Source of the DNA: an uncultured Lachnospiraceae bacterium
Lineage (GTDB): Bacteria; Bacillota; Clostridia; Lachnospirales; Lachnospiraceae
Reading direction: 5' to 3'
Length of the DNA: 64,000 bases
Assembly (NCBI GenBank): GCA_902779305.1
Contig: CACZBD010000013.1
Location: 1-64,000 of the forward strand
Position 1 is the stretch's first letter. Every line of letters starts with the position of its first letter. The notes under the pieces were generated by a model, which made no database searches, was not told the origin of the DNA, and worked only from the letters and a program-made list of their open reading frames with translations. A program made the position numbers and the translations under genes. Shown piece by piece: positions 35,845-44,500 of this stretch.

Positions 35845-35892
35845 TGTCAAGCGAGGTGGATTTTGAGGCCTTATTTTTTTGCGCTAAGCACG

Positions 35893-35977
35893 AAGGGTTA
35901 TGGCCCGGAAAGCCTGGCAGCATCCCTTGGATTTCACGTCGGATCCGAAGGGTTGTACCGGTTAAGAGGACCGGTAC
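35893..35977 (+). promoter_or_regulatory. Structured 5' leader of rpmG (two hairpins)
   Basis: Hairpin 1 (35893-35928): AAGGG, ATG and GCC pair with CCCTT, CAT and GGC, with small bulges and an inner GG-AAAG-CC tip. Hairpin 2 (35955-35977): GTACCGGT pairs perfectly with ACCGGTAC. There is no U-tract, so this is not a terminator. I do not recognise it as a known ribosomal-protein leader. Confidence 0.5.
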
Positions 35978-36006
35978 GGAACTATTACTTCAGACGGAGG
36001 TGGAAA

Positions 36007-36156
36007 ATGCGTACAAGAATCACATTGGCATGCACTGAGTGCAAAAACCGAAACTACGACACTAAGAAAGACAAAAAGCTTCATCCGGACAGGATGGAGA
36101 CCAAGAAGTACTGCAGATTCTGCAGAAAGCATACCTTACATAAGGAAACGAAGTAA
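36007..36156 (+). CDS. rpmG: Ribosomal protein bL33
   Basis: A 49-residue protein of the large ribosomal subunit, located near the E site. It is the zinc-binding (C+) form with C9-x2-C12 ([10 protein letters not shown]) and C36-x2-C39 ([11 protein letters not shown]). The ATG at 36007 follows GGAGGTGG. It starts the rpmG-secE-nusG unit in the order usual for Firmicutes, though the tRNA-Trp gene that often sits between rpmG and secE is absent. Confidence 0.95.
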   Translation: MRTRITLACTECKNRNYDTKKDKKLHPDRMETKKYCRFCRKHTLHKETK

Positions 36157-36205
36157 GAAACTGCCGTCGATCGTCGGGGGCTACGCATGATTTTGGAGGT
36201 ATGAT

Positions 36206-36415
36206 ATGGCAGAACAGAACAATGGCATTACACAGAAGGGCAAAGGCTGGTTCAAAGGGCTGAAGTCGGAATTCAAGAAGATCGTATGGGAGAGCAGGGA
36301 AGACGTTACCCGCGAGACCATTGCGGTTGTTCTGATTTCGCTTGTTTTGGGCATCCTCATTACGTTGATCGATTCGGCGCTTCAGCTGGGGATTGACAAG
36401 CTGATCTCCTGGTAG
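36206..36415 (+). CDS. secE: Preprotein translocase subunit SecE
   Basis: A 69-residue inner-membrane protein of the SecYEG translocon, the clamp that holds SecY. It has the short single-TM form typical of Gram-positives: an amphipathic FKGLKSEFKKIVWESREDV segment followed by one membrane helix (AVVLISLVLGILITLIDSA). TTGGAGG precedes the ATG. The downstream neighbour is nusG, the conserved order. Confidence 0.95.
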   Translation: MAEQNNGITQKGKGWFKGLKSEFKKIVWESREDVTRETIAVVLISLVLGILITLIDSALQLGIDKLISW

Positions 36416-36503
36416 GATCAGGTTACATGAGGTTTGGACCTGTTTCATGCATGCTTTACATATGGATGAGAAGGTCCTGAAGGTTTGAACAAGGAGTGAT
36501 TAC

Positions 36504-37037
36504 ATGGCAGAGAACAACAGCGCTGAGCCGAATTGGTATGTTGTGCACACCTATTCCGGATATGAGAACAAGGTGAAAGCCAACATTGAGAAGACGATTG
36601 AAAACAGACATCTTGAGGACGAGATCTTAGAGGTCCGCGTTCCGATGCAGGATGTCACGGAGATGAGAAACGGATCCCGTAAGACGGTTCCCAAGAAAAT
36701 GTTTCCGGGCTATGTTCTGATCAATATGATCATGAACGACGTGACCTGGTATGTAGTAAGAAACACCAGGGGCGTGACCGGCTTTGTCGGACCGGGAAGC
36801 AAACCGGTTCCCTTATCCGAACTGGAAATGAAGCCTTTGGGTATCAAGACGGAAAACGTCGTGATCGATTTTGCCGAAGGCGACACTGTTTCCGTGATCG
36901 CAGGTGTCTGGAAGGATACCGTCGGCGTTGTCCAGAGAATGGATATGGGCAAGCAGACAGCAACGATCAATGTCGAACTGTTCGGGCGCGAGACGCCGGT
37001 CGAGATCAGTTTCGACGAAATGACGAAGTACAGGTAA
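36504..37037 (+). CDS. nusG: Transcription termination/antitermination factor NusG
   Basis: A 177-residue elongation factor that binds the RNA polymerase clamp and ribosomal uS10. The NGN domain (WYVVHTYSGYENKVKANIE, MFPGYVLINM, RNTRGVTGFVGPGSKPVPL) is followed by a KOW domain (GDTVSVIAGVWKDTVGVVQ). Length is normal. AAGGAG precedes the ATG. It is the last gene of the rpmG-secE-nusG group; rplK follows after a 151-base spacer with three hairpins. Confidence 0.96.
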   Translation: MAENNSAEPNWYVVHTYSGYENKVKANIEKTIENRHLEDEILEVRVPMQDVTEMRNGSRKTVPKKMFPGYVLINMIMNDVTWYVVRNTRGVTGFVGPGSKPVPLSELEMKPLGIKTENVVIDFAEGDTVSVIAGVWKDTVGVVQRMDMGKQTATINVELFGRETPVEISFDEMTKYR

Positions 37038-37042
37038 ATTGT

Positions 37043-37090
37043 GCCACATTTGCGCAGCAAATGCGGCGCCAAGTAAGCGCTTGCGCTTAC
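37043..37090 (+). other. Two tandem hairpins after nusG
   Basis: Hairpin A: GCCACATTTGC (37043-37053) pairs with GCAAATGCGGC (37057-37067) with one mismatch. Hairpin B: GTAAGCGC (37073-37080) pairs with GCGCTTAC (37083-37090). Neither has a U-tract. They may be extragenic palindromes or stabilise the 3' end of the nusG mRNA. Confidence 0.5.
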
Positions 37091-37129
37091 AGAATAAAAG
37101 CACTAAGAACAGCAATAAAGGATGTTCCA

Positions 37130-37162
37130 TGTGGGAGGGATTCCATTTTCCCGGTCACCACA
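37130..37162 (+). promoter_or_regulatory. Candidate rplK-rplA leader structure
   Basis: TGTGG (37130-37134) pairs with CCACA (37158-37162), and GGGA pairs with TCCC inside it. A GTGG...CCAC element ahead of rplK is where L1 would be expected to bind its own mRNA for autoregulation. The identity is inferred from position and the stem, not from a full consensus match. Confidence 0.4.
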
Positions 37163-37188
37163 ACTACTTATTTTAAGGAGGAAAGAAA

Positions 37189-37614
37189 ATGGCTAAGAAA
37201 GTCGAAGGTTACATCAAACTTCAGATTCCCGCCGGAAAAGCAACCCCGGCACCCCCGGTCGGACCGGCACTCGGTCAGCACGGTGTCAACATCGTGGAGT
37301 TCACGAAGCAGTTTAATGCCAGAACGGCAGACAAGGGTGATGTGCTCATTCCCGTTGTCATCACTGTTTATGCGGACAGAAGCTTCAGCTTCATCACGAA
37401 GACTCCGCCTGCAGCGGTCCTGATCAAAAAGGCATGCAACATCAAGTCCGGTTCGGGCGTTCCGAACAAGACGAAGGTGGCAACCCTTTCCAAAGAGAAA
37501 TGCAGAGAGATCGCTGAAATGAAGATGCCGGATCTGAATGCGGCATCCATCGAAGCAGCAATGAGCATGATCGCGGGAACGGCCAGATCCATGGGCGTTA
37601 CCGTTGAGGAATAG
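37189..37614 (+). CDS. rplK: Ribosomal protein uL11
   Basis: A 141-residue protein of the L11 stalk base, binding 23S rRNA at the GTPase-associated centre. It shows the proline-rich N-terminus ([20 protein letters not shown]), [26 protein letters not shown] and [14 protein letters not shown] near the C-terminus. AAGGAGG lies about 8 bases before the ATG. It is co-transcribed with rplA, 11 bases downstream. Confidence 0.97.
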   Translation: MAKKVEGYIKLQIPAGKATPAPPVGPALGQHGVNIVEFTKQFNARTADKGDVLIPVVITVYADRSFSFITKTPPAAVLIKKACNIKSGSGVPNKTKVATLSKEKCREIAEMKMPDLNAASIEAAMSMIAGTARSMGVTVEE

Positions 37615-37625
37615 GGGGTAGGAAG

Positions 37626-38315
37626 ATGAAGCACGGTAAGAAATATTTAGAAGCAGCAAAACAGGTCGACCGCACCACACAGTATGAACCCAATGATGCG
37701 ATTGCTCTGGTAAAGAAAACAGCTACTGCAAAATTTGACGAAACGATCGAAGTACATATCAGAACAGGCTGTGACGGACGTCATGCCGAACAGCAGATCC
37801 GTGGCGCGGTTGTTCTTCCGCACGGTACGGGACGTACGATCCGCGTGCTGGTATTTGCCAAAGGTGACAAGGTTGCCGAGGCGGAAGGCGCAGGCGCAGA
37901 TTTTGTTGGCGGCGACGAGCTGATCCCGAAGATCCAGAATGAAGGATGGCTTGATTTTGACGTAGTCGTTGCAACTCCTGACATGATGGGCGTTGTCGGC
38001 CGTCTCGGTAAGGTCCTCGGTCCCAAAGGCTTAATGCCGAACCCGAAGGCAGGCACGGTTACCATGGATGTAGCCAAGGCCGTTGCCGATATCAAAGCAG
38101 GTAAGATCGAGTACAGACTTGACAAGACCAACATCATTCACGTTCCGGTCGGAAAGGCTTCCTTCTCCGAGGAACAGCTGACGGATAACTTCAACACGCT
38201 GATGGAAGCCATCGTAAAGGCAAAACCCAGCGTATTAAAGGGCCAGTATTTAAGAAGCATCACCTTAACTTCCACAATGGGCCCCGGTGTGAAGGTTTCC
38301 ACGGCAAAGTATTGA
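37626..38315 (+). CDS. rplA: Ribosomal protein uL1
   Basis: A 229-residue L1-stalk protein; it also acts as translational repressor of rplK-rplA in many bacteria. It has the two-domain L1 pattern: [76 protein letters not shown], then [14 protein letters not shown] and [12 protein letters not shown]. Length is standard. An intrinsic terminator follows directly. Confidence 0.97.
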   Translation: MKHGKKYLEAAKQVDRTTQYEPNDAIALVKKTATAKFDETIEVHIRTGCDGRHAEQQIRGAVVLPHGTGRTIRVLVFAKGDKVAEAEGAGADFVGGDELIPKIQNEGWLDFDVVVATPDMMGVVGRLGKVLGPKGLMPNPKAGTVTMDVAKAVADIKAGKIEYRLDKTNIIHVPVGKASFSEEQLTDNFNTLMEAIVKAKPSVLKGQYLRSITLTSTMGPGVKVSTAKY

Positions 38316-38332
38316 TCTGAACAGACCATGAG

Positions 38333-38358
38333 AAGGGCATCATCTGATGCCCTTTTTT
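38333..38358 (+). terminator. Intrinsic terminator after rplA
   Basis: AAGGGCATCA (38333-38342) pairs with TGATGCCCTT (38345-38354) and is followed by a T-tract (38353-38358). It separates the rplKA unit from the inserted capA-like gene. Confidence 0.88.
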
Positions 38359-38384
38359 CATGTAAAAATCACGGCATGCGTACT

Positions 38385-38414
38385 TTCACGTTGTCATGAA
38401 GGTTATGGTATAAT
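38385..38414 (+). promoter_or_regulatory. Promoter of the CapA-like lipoprotein gene
   Basis: A perfect TATAAT (38409-38414) with TTCACG (38385-38390) 18 bases upstream. It gives the gene its own transcription start between rplA and rplJ. A TTGTCA at 38391-38396 is too close (12 bases) to be the -35 box. Confidence 0.5.
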
Positions 38415-38446
38415 GAAACGATCATGGAAAATGAAGGAATAAAGAG

Positions 38447-39946
38447 ATGAAAAAAAGTTGTCCGGCTCAAACAAAGACCAGACTGCACAGTTTATCCGCG
38501 GGGTTGCTTTTGACCCTGCTTGTTCTGATGCTTACGGGATGCGCTGCGATCGATCCGATCGGCGAAGCTTTGGGCTTTCCGATGCAGTCCGGCCATGAAA
38601 CGGCAGAGGACGACAGCGTGGTAGAGACGGTTGAAGAAGGCGCGCCGCCCGTGATCGTGATCGAAGAAGAGCCGGAAGAAGCAGAAGAGACCGTCGAGGA
38701 ACCGGAAGAGGAAGAAGAGATCGAAGAGGAATATATCCGCGACTATGAAAACCGGATCTTCAGCGTTTCGGCGGCGGAAAAAGACAAGGTGGTCCTGCGC
38801 TTTGCCGGAGATATCAATTTCTGCGAAGGCTATGCGAACATGCGCGTGCTGCGCGATGAGGAGGGTGGCAACCTTTCCGGCTGCATTCTGCCGGAAGTCA
38901 TGGATGCCATGCGGGAAGCGGACATCATGATGGTCAACAACGAGTTCGCCTATTCCGACAGAGGAGCGCCGACCGCAGGAAAGAAGTACACGTTCCGCGC
39001 GGATCCGTCCCATGTAACGAAACTGAATGAATTGGGCGTGGATATCGTGGCGCTTGCGAACAACCATGCTTATGACTGGGGACCGGATGCGCTGATGGAC
39101 ACGTTTGACATCTTAGAAGGCGCCGATGTGCCTTACACGGGCGCGGGAAGGAACCTGAAGGAAGCCATGCAGCCGGTCTATATGAAAGTCAACGGCCGGA
39201 CGCTTGCTTTCGTGGCGGCCACCCAGATCGAGCGCACTCCGAATCCGGATACGAAAGAAGCGACGGAAGATTCGCCGGGCGTTCTTCGCACACTGGATCC
39301 TTCGAAGTTTCTGGAAGTCATAAAAGATGCCGAGGATCATGCGGATTTTACCGTTGTTTACGTGCACTGGGGATCCGAAAGCACGGATCTTGTGGAAGAA
39401 AGCCAGAGAGATCTGGCAAAGAAATATGCGGAAGCGGGTGCGGATCTGATCATCGGCGATCATTCGCACTGCCTGCAAGGGATCGATTATGTGGACGGCG
39501 TCCCCGTATTCTACAGCCTTGGGAATTTCTGGTTTAATTCCAAGACCTTGGATACGTGTCTCGTCTCGGTGACCGTTACGACCGAGAAGACGACACCGTC
39601 GATGTCCGTTTCGCAGGACGGCGTCACGGAAGCAAATTATGCGGACACGCTCCCGATCGAGGAGATCCGGTTCATTCCCTGCATCCAGAAAAGCTGCAGG
39701 ACGAGACTGGCCGATGAAGAGGAAGCGCAGCGTATCTATGCGTATCTGCAGGGGATCTGCGATCATGCCAATGTCGCGGAGGACGGCATCATTACCTACT
39801 GCGAGGAAAACCGCAACACACAGGGCGGGATGAACACCTTCCCCGGCCGCAGCAAAACGCCTGCAGAGGACCCTGCGGCACCGGAACTTCCCCTGGAAAT
39901 ACCGGAAGTACCGGAAGCCCCTCCCGCTGAAGAGACAACAGAGTGA
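38447..39946 (+). CDS. CapA-family (PGA_cap) metallophosphatase-like lipoprotein
   Basis: A 499-residue predicted lipoprotein: a positively charged start, hydrophobic helix and lipobox LTGC at about residues 29-32, then a very acidic linker (runs of Glu/Pro/Val to about residue 97). The catalytic-like domain (about 112-400) is CapA/PgsA type with LRFAGDINFCEGY, MMVNNEFAYSDRG, VALANNHAYDWGPDALMDT, VVYVHWGSEST and IIGDHSHCLQGIDYVDG, which keep the calcineurin-like metal ligands. It ends in a Pro/Glu-rich tail. CapA proteins act on the cell surface, in poly-gamma-glutamate or other envelope polymers; the precise role is unknown. It has its own promoter and interrupts the usual rplKA-rplJL order, with a REP-like half element right after its stop codon. 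Confidence 0.83.
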   Translation: MKKSCPAQTKTRLHSLSAGLLLTLLVLMLTGCAAIDPIGEALGFPMQSGHETAEDDSVVETVEEGAPPVIVIEEEPEEAEETVEEPEEEEEIEEEYIRDYENRIFSVSAAEKDKVVLRFAGDINFCEGYANMRVLRDEEGGNLSGCILPEVMDAMREADIMMVNNEFAYSDRGAPTAGKKYTFRADPSHVTKLNELGVDIVALANNHAYDWGPDALMDTFDILEGADVPYTGAGRNLKEAMQPVYMKVNGRTLAFVAATQIERTPNPDTKEATEDSPGVLRTLDPSKFLEVIKDAEDHADFTVVYVHWGSESTDLVEESQRDLAKKYAEAGADLIIGDHSHCLQGIDYVDGVPVFYSLGNFWFNSKTLDTCLVSVTVTTEKTTPSMSVSQDGVTEANYADTLPIEEIRFIPCIQKSCRTRLADEEEAQRIYAYLQGICDHANVAEDGIITYCEENRNTQGGMNTFPGRSKTPAEDPAAPELPLEIPEVPEAPPAEETTE

Positions 39947-39970
39947 GCCCCGTCCCCAAGGGACCATTTT
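39945..39970. repeat. REP-like palindromic element, right-arm copy
   Basis: The core CCCCGTCCCCAAGGG (39948-39962) followed by ACCATTTT matches the element at 28932-28946 but preserves the opposite arm. It overlaps the stop region of the capA-like gene and abuts the rplJ promoter. Confidence 0.6.
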
Positions 39971-39974
39971 CTGC

Positions 39975-40003
39975 TTGACAGCAAAAAATGCGTGTGTTAC
40001 ATT
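39975..40003 (+). promoter_or_regulatory. Sigma-A promoter of rplJ-rplL
   Basis: A consensus TTGACA (39975-39980), 17-base spacer and TACATT (39998-40003). Transcription would start near 40010, at the 5' edge of the L10 leader. The promoter before rpoB (41310) has the same layout. Confidence 0.72.
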
Positions 40004-40012
40004 ATACAAGGT

Positions 40013-40139
40013 CGCTTTGCGGCCGTGCCGAAGACAGTAAGTGCGCACAGGCGCGTAATTGAGCATCTGCTCTGCTTACCGAGGAATGTTCAGATATGAT
40101 CTTTATGTCCTCATGTGTCTTCACGTGAGGATTTTTTCA
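40013..40139 (+). ncRNA. Ribosomal protein L10 leader
   Basis: The untranslated region before rplJ contains the conserved L10-leader elements GCCGAAGACAGTAAG (about 40025-40040) and CTTACCGAGGAATG (40074-40087), which pair to form the L10(L12)4 binding structure with kink-turn. When ribosomal protein complex is in excess it binds here and favours the attenuator that follows at 40109, lowering rplJL expression. Family recognition is by motif and position. Confidence 0.82.
40109..40138 (+). terminator. Attenuator at the end of the L10 leader
   Basis: CCTCATGTG (40109-40117) pairs with CACGTGAGG (40122-40130, one G-T pair) around TCTT, followed by six T residues. This is the conditional terminator of the L10 autoregulatory leader. 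Confidence 0.8.
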
Positions 40140-40193
40140 TATTGATGCATCGATCTGACAGTCGGCACCAATACTAATACAGGAGGTAAAATC

Positions 40194-40883
40194 ATGGCTA
40201 AGGTTGAATTGAAGAAACCCATCGTTGCAGAGATCAGCGAGAACGTCAAAGACGCCCAGAGCGTTGTGCTTGTTGATTACCGCGGCCTGACCGTTGAGCA
40301 GGACACACAGTTGCGCAGACAGCTTCGTGAAGCCGGCATCACCTACAAGGTCTACAAGAATACGATGATGAATTTCGCATTCAAGGGAACGGATTTCGAA
40401 TCCCTGGCGCCCCATCTGGAAGGCCCCAGCGCGATCGCCATTTCCAAGGATGACGCAACCGCACCGGCAAGAGTACTTGCCAAATTTGCCAAGACAACAC
40501 CGGCTCTCGAATTAAAGGGCGGCGTTGTGGAAGGCGTTTACTATGACGCAAAAGGGATCCTTGGCATATCTTCCATTCCTTCCAAAGAGGAACTGCTGTC
40601 CAAGCTGCTTGGAAGTATCCAGTCTCCGATCGCAAACTTTGCGCGCGTCATGAATCAGCTTGCAGAAAAAGGCGGCGCAGGAGCTTGCGAAGCGCCTGCT
40701 GAAGCAAAAGCCGAAGAGGCACCCGCTGAAGAAGCAAAAGCCGAAGAAGCTCCCGCAGAGGAAGTAAAGGCTGAAGAGGCACCCGCTGAAGAAGCAAAAG
40801 CTGAAGAAGCACCCGCAGAAGAAGTAAAAGCGGAAGAAGCAAAAGAAGAAGCACCTGCCGAAGAAGCAAAGGCAGAAGAGTAA
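40194..40883 (+). CDS. rplJ: Ribosomal protein uL10 with long acidic repeat tail
   Basis: A 229-residue stalk-base protein that anchors L7/L12 dimers. The L10 domain (KKPIVAEISENVKDAQSVVL, DYRGLTVEQDTQLRRQLREA, YKVYKNTMMNFAFKGTD, GPSAIAISKDDATAPAR) and the C-terminal L12-binding helix (SPIANFARVMNQLAEKGGA) fill the first 165 residues. The remaining approximately 63 residues are tandem APAEEAKAEE-like units. Usual L10 length is about 165-175, so the tail is an extension. AGGAGG precedes the ATG. Expression is controlled by the upstream L10 leader. Confidence 0.95.
   Translation: MAKVELKKPIVAEISENVKDAQSVVLVDYRGLTVEQDTQLRRQLREAGITYKVYKNTMMNFAFKGTDFESLAPHLEGPSAIAISKDDATAPARVLAKFAKTTPALELKGGVVEGVYYDAKGILGISSIPSKEELLSKLLGSIQSPIANFARVMNQLAEKGGAGACEAPAEAKAEEAPAEEAKAEEAPAEEVKAEEAPAEEAKAEEAPAEEVKAEEAKEEAPAEEAKAEE
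40692..40880 (+). repeat. In-frame tandem repeat encoding the acidic L10 tail
   Basis: Approximately 30-base units encode variants of APAEEAKAEE or APAEEVKAEE, about six copies with shorter intervals. Codons vary (gct/gca/gcc, gaa/gag), so the tail has been maintained at protein level rather than just recently amplified. Confidence 0.85.
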
Positions 40884-40902
40884 ATAACAGGAGGAAAAAA
40901 TC

Positions 40903-41286
40903 ATGGCAAAATTATCTACAGCAGAAATCATCGATGCGATCAAAGAACTGACCGTATTGGAATTAAATGACCTGGTAAAGGCATGTGAAGAAGAGTTTGG
41001 CGTATCCGCAGCAGCAGGTGTTGTTGTTGCAGCGGCAGCAGGCGGTGACGCAGGCGCAGCAGGCGGTGAAGAGAAGACTGAGTTCGATGTTGAACTGACA
41101 GAAGTTGGCCCGAACAAAGTTAAAGTCATCAAAGTCGTTCGTGAAGCTACAGGCCTTGGCCTCAAGGAAGCAAAGGATCTCGTTGATTCCGCTCCGAAGA
41201 TGGTTAAGGAAGGTGCTTCCAAGGAAGAAGCTGACGACATCAAGGCGAAACTGGAAGCTGAAGGCGCTAAGGTTACTTTAAAATAA
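40903..41286 (+). CDS. rplL: Ribosomal protein bL12 (L7/L12)
   Basis: A 127-residue stalk protein that recruits translation GTPases. The N-terminal dimerisation and L10-binding segment ([19 protein letters not shown]), Ala/Gly-rich hinge ([19 protein letters not shown]) and C-terminal factor-binding domain ([39 protein letters not shown]) are all present. AGGAGG precedes the ATG, 19 bases after rplJ. A promoter/terminator arrangement lies between it and rpoB. Confidence 0.97.
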   Translation: MAKLSTAEIIDAIKELTVLELNDLVKACEEEFGVSAAAGVVVAAAAGGDAGAAGGEEKTEFDVELTEVGPNKVKVIKVVREATGLGLKEAKDLVDSAPKMVKEGASKEEADDIKAKLEAEGAKVTLK

Positions 41287-41309
41287 TCTGAAGCCGTTAA
41301 AAATACTTC

Positions 41310-41339
41310 TTGACAATGAAAAAGGGTTTGTGTTACCAT
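41310..41339 (+). promoter_or_regulatory. Promoter between rplL and rpoB
   Basis: TTGACA (41310-41315), an 18-base spacer and TACCAT (41334-41339). The layout mirrors the rplJ promoter. It overlaps the 5' arm of the terminator hairpin (41319-41332), so RNA started here lacks that arm and would escape the terminator, while read-through from rplL would form it. Confidence 0.5.
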
Positions 41340-41380
41340 GGATAATGCGCTATTGTGGTGGCACAGGCCCTTTTTCTTTT
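41319..41380 (+). terminator. Attenuator/terminator between rplL and rpoB
   Basis: AAAAAGGGTTTGTG (41319-41332) pairs with CACAGGCCCTTTTT (41362-41375) with two G-T pairs. TACCA inside may extend the stem with TGGT. A T-rich tract runs to 41380. It should reduce rplJL read-through into rpoBC, the usual stoichiometry control. Confidence 0.65.
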
Positions 41381-41508
41381 GCAAAATCGCAAAAACCGCG
41401 GCGAAACAGGCTGTTTTAACACGGCGGATCGCTGCAAAAGGACAGGGCTTTTCGGGCCGGTTCCCCTTAGTGAATATAATTAAATAGGAAGAACGGGGTG
41501 AAACGTCA

Positions 41509-44500
41509 ATGGAAAAGAACAGAGTGCGTCCGGTTACTGTAGGAAAAAGCACACGTATGAGTTATTCCCGGCAGAAAGAAGTTCTTGCAATGCCGAATCT
41601 CATCGAAGTACAGAAAGATTCCTACCGCTGGTTCCTGGACGAAGGACTCAGGGAAGTCTTTGCCGACATCTCGCCGATCACGGATTACAGCGACCATTTG
41701 AGCCTGGAATTCGTGGATTTTGTGCTGTGCGAAGATGATGTCAAGTATTCTATTGAAGAATGCAAAGAACGGGATGCTACATATGCAGCTCCGCTGAAAG
41801 TCAAGGTCAGACTTTACAACAAGCAGGACGGCAAGATCATTGAGCATGAGATCTTTATGGGCGATCTGCCTCTGATGACCGAAACGGGTACTTTCGTGAT
41901 CAACGGCGCGGAACGTGTCATTGTATCACAGCTCGTCCGTTCCCCCGGCATCTACTATGCGATCACGCATGATAAACTGGGTAAGAAGCTCTTTTCATCG
42001 ACAGTGATCCCCAACAGAGGGGCATGGTTGGAATATGAAACGGATTCCAATGATGTCTTTTTCGTGCGCGTGGACAGGACCCGTAAGGTTCCCGTTACCG
42101 TACTGATCAGGGCGCTCGGCGTCGGCACGAACCAGGAGATCCTGGATCTGTTCGGCGATGAACCCAAGATTCAGGCTTCTCTTTCCAAGGATCCTTCCAT
42201 CAGCGAGAAAGAACCGTTCGGAAGCTCCGAATCCGGTCTTTTGGAACTGTACAAGAAGATCCGTCCGGGTGAGCCGCTGACCGTTGAGAGCGCGGAAAGC
42301 CTGATCACCTCGATGTTCTTTGACCCCAGAAGATATGACCTTGCCAAGGTCGGCAGATATAAATTCAATAAGAAGTTAATGTTCCGCAACAGGATCAGAC
42401 ATCAGATCTTAGCGGAAGATGTTGTGGATACGATGACCGGCGAGATCATTGCGGAAGCCGGCACGAAAGTCACGGCGGAACTGGCCGACAGGATCCAGAA
42501 TGCGGCCGTGGAATCCGTCATGATCCAGACCGAGGAGAGAAATGTCAAGGTTCTTTCCAATATGATGGTCGACATTACCAATTTCGTAGACTGCGAGCCC
42601 AAAGAGCTCGGCATCACGGAACTGGTTTATTACCCTGTGCTTGCACAGCTGATCGAAGATTTCGGCGATGATGCGGATGCGCTCGGTGAAGCGATCACGA
42701 CGCATGTGCATGATCTGATCCCCAAGCACATCACCAAGCACGATATCATTGCTTCCATTAACTACTGTATCCATCTCGAATACGGCATCGGAAAGGATGA
42801 CGATATCGACCATCTGGGCAACAGAAGGATCCGTGCGGTGGGCGAACTGCTGCAGAACCAGTACAGGATCGGCCTTTCCAGACTGGAAAGAGTTGTCAGG
42901 GAGCGCATGACCACACAGGATCAGGAAGGGATCTCCCCGCAGCAGCTGATCAATATCAAACCCGTGACTGCGGCTGTCAAGGAATTCTTCGGTTCCTCAC
43001 AGCTTTCCCAGTTCATGGACCAGAATAACCCGCTCGGTGAGCTGACACATAAGAGACGTCTTTCCGCCTTAGGTCCCGGTGGTCTTTCCAGAGACCGTGC
43101 CGGATTTGAGGTCCGTGATGTCCACTACAGTCACTATGGACGTATGTGCCCGATCGAGACCCCTGAAGGTCCGAACATCGGTCTGATCAACTCCCTTGCA
43201 TGCTATGCGAGGATCAACGAATACGGCTTTGTGGAGGCACCTTACCGCAAGATCGATCATTCCGATCCCGAGAATCCGGTCGTAACGGACGAAGTTGTCT
43301 ACATGACGGCCGATGAGGAAGATAACTATCATGTAGCCCAGGCGAATGAGCCTCTGGATGAGAAGGGCCATTTCATTAAAAATAACGTGGCGGGCCGTTT
43401 CAGAGAAGAAACACAGGAATACGATAAGTCGCTGTTTGAATTCATGGATGTATCGCCGAAGATGGTGTTCTCCGTAGCAACGGCGCTGATCCCGTTCCTT
43501 GAAAATGATGATGCGAACCGTGCGCTGATGGGTTCCAACATGCAGCGTCAGGCCGTGCCGCTTCTGGTAACGGAAGCGCCTGTTGTCGGAACGGGTATGG
43601 AGACCAAGGCAGCAGCAGACTCCGGTGTCTGCGTGCTTGCGAAGAAGTCCGGTACCGTAGAACGCGCGGAATCCAACAAGATCATGATCGCAAACGACGA
43701 CGGGACCAAGGAAACCTATAACCTGTCCAAGTTCATGCGTTCCAACCAGAGCAACTGCTACAACCAGAAGCCGATCGTCACAAAGGGCGAGCATGTGGAA
43801 GAAGGTCAGGTCATCGCAGACGGTCCTTCCACCAGCAACGGTGAAATGGCACTCGGCAAGAACCCGCTGATCGCGTTCATGACCTGGGAAGGTTATAACT
43901 ACGAGGATGCGGTACTGCTTTCAGAGCGTCTGGTACAGGAAGATGTTTACACATCCGTACATATTGAAGAACACGAGGCGGAAGCCCGTGACACGAAACT
44001 CGGACCCGAGGAGATCACAAGAGATGTTCCGGGTGTCGGGGAAGATGCCTTAAAAGATCTTGATGAGAGAGGGATCATCCGCATCGGCGCGGAAGTCAGA
44101 GCCGGTGATATCTTAGTCGGAAAAGTCACCCCGAAGGGAGAGACCGAACTGACAGCGGAAGAGAGACTCTTAAGAGCGATCTTTGGTGAAAAAGCAAGAG
44201 AAGTACGTGATACTTCCTTAAAAGTGCCTCACGGCGAATACGGTATCGTAGTGGATGCCAAGATCTTCACGAGAGAAAACGGCGATGAACTGCCGCCGGG
44301 CGTGAATGAATCCGTCAGGATTTATATCGCGCAGAAGAGAAAGATCTCCGTCGGTGATAAGATGGCAGGCCGTCACGGAAACAAGGGTGTCGTATCCCGC
44401 GTGCTTCCCGTGGAAGATATGCCTTATCTGCCGAACGGACGTCCCGTTGATATCGTGCTGAATCCTCTGGGCGTACCTTCCCGTATGAATATCGGGCAGG

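Larger units (their letters stand above)
35419..36006. other. 588-base intergenic region between FliD-like gene and rpmG
   Basis: It holds the leftward promoter of the FliD-like gene (35551-35579), a long imperfect inverted repeat (35622-35680), the rightward promoter of the rpmG operon (35816-35844) and a structured rpmG leader (35893-35977). No protein-coding potential is seen except shadows of the leader. Confidence 0.8.

Noticed and set aside
35820-36006. tRNA-Trp expected near rpmG-secE, and other tRNA genes
   Set aside because: No cloverleaf with acceptor/T-arm consensus (GGTTCGAxxC) was found here or elsewhere in the window.
38391-38396. TTGTCA as -35 box of the capA-like gene
   Set aside because: Only 12 bases from the TATAAT; TTCACG 18 bases upstream fits better.
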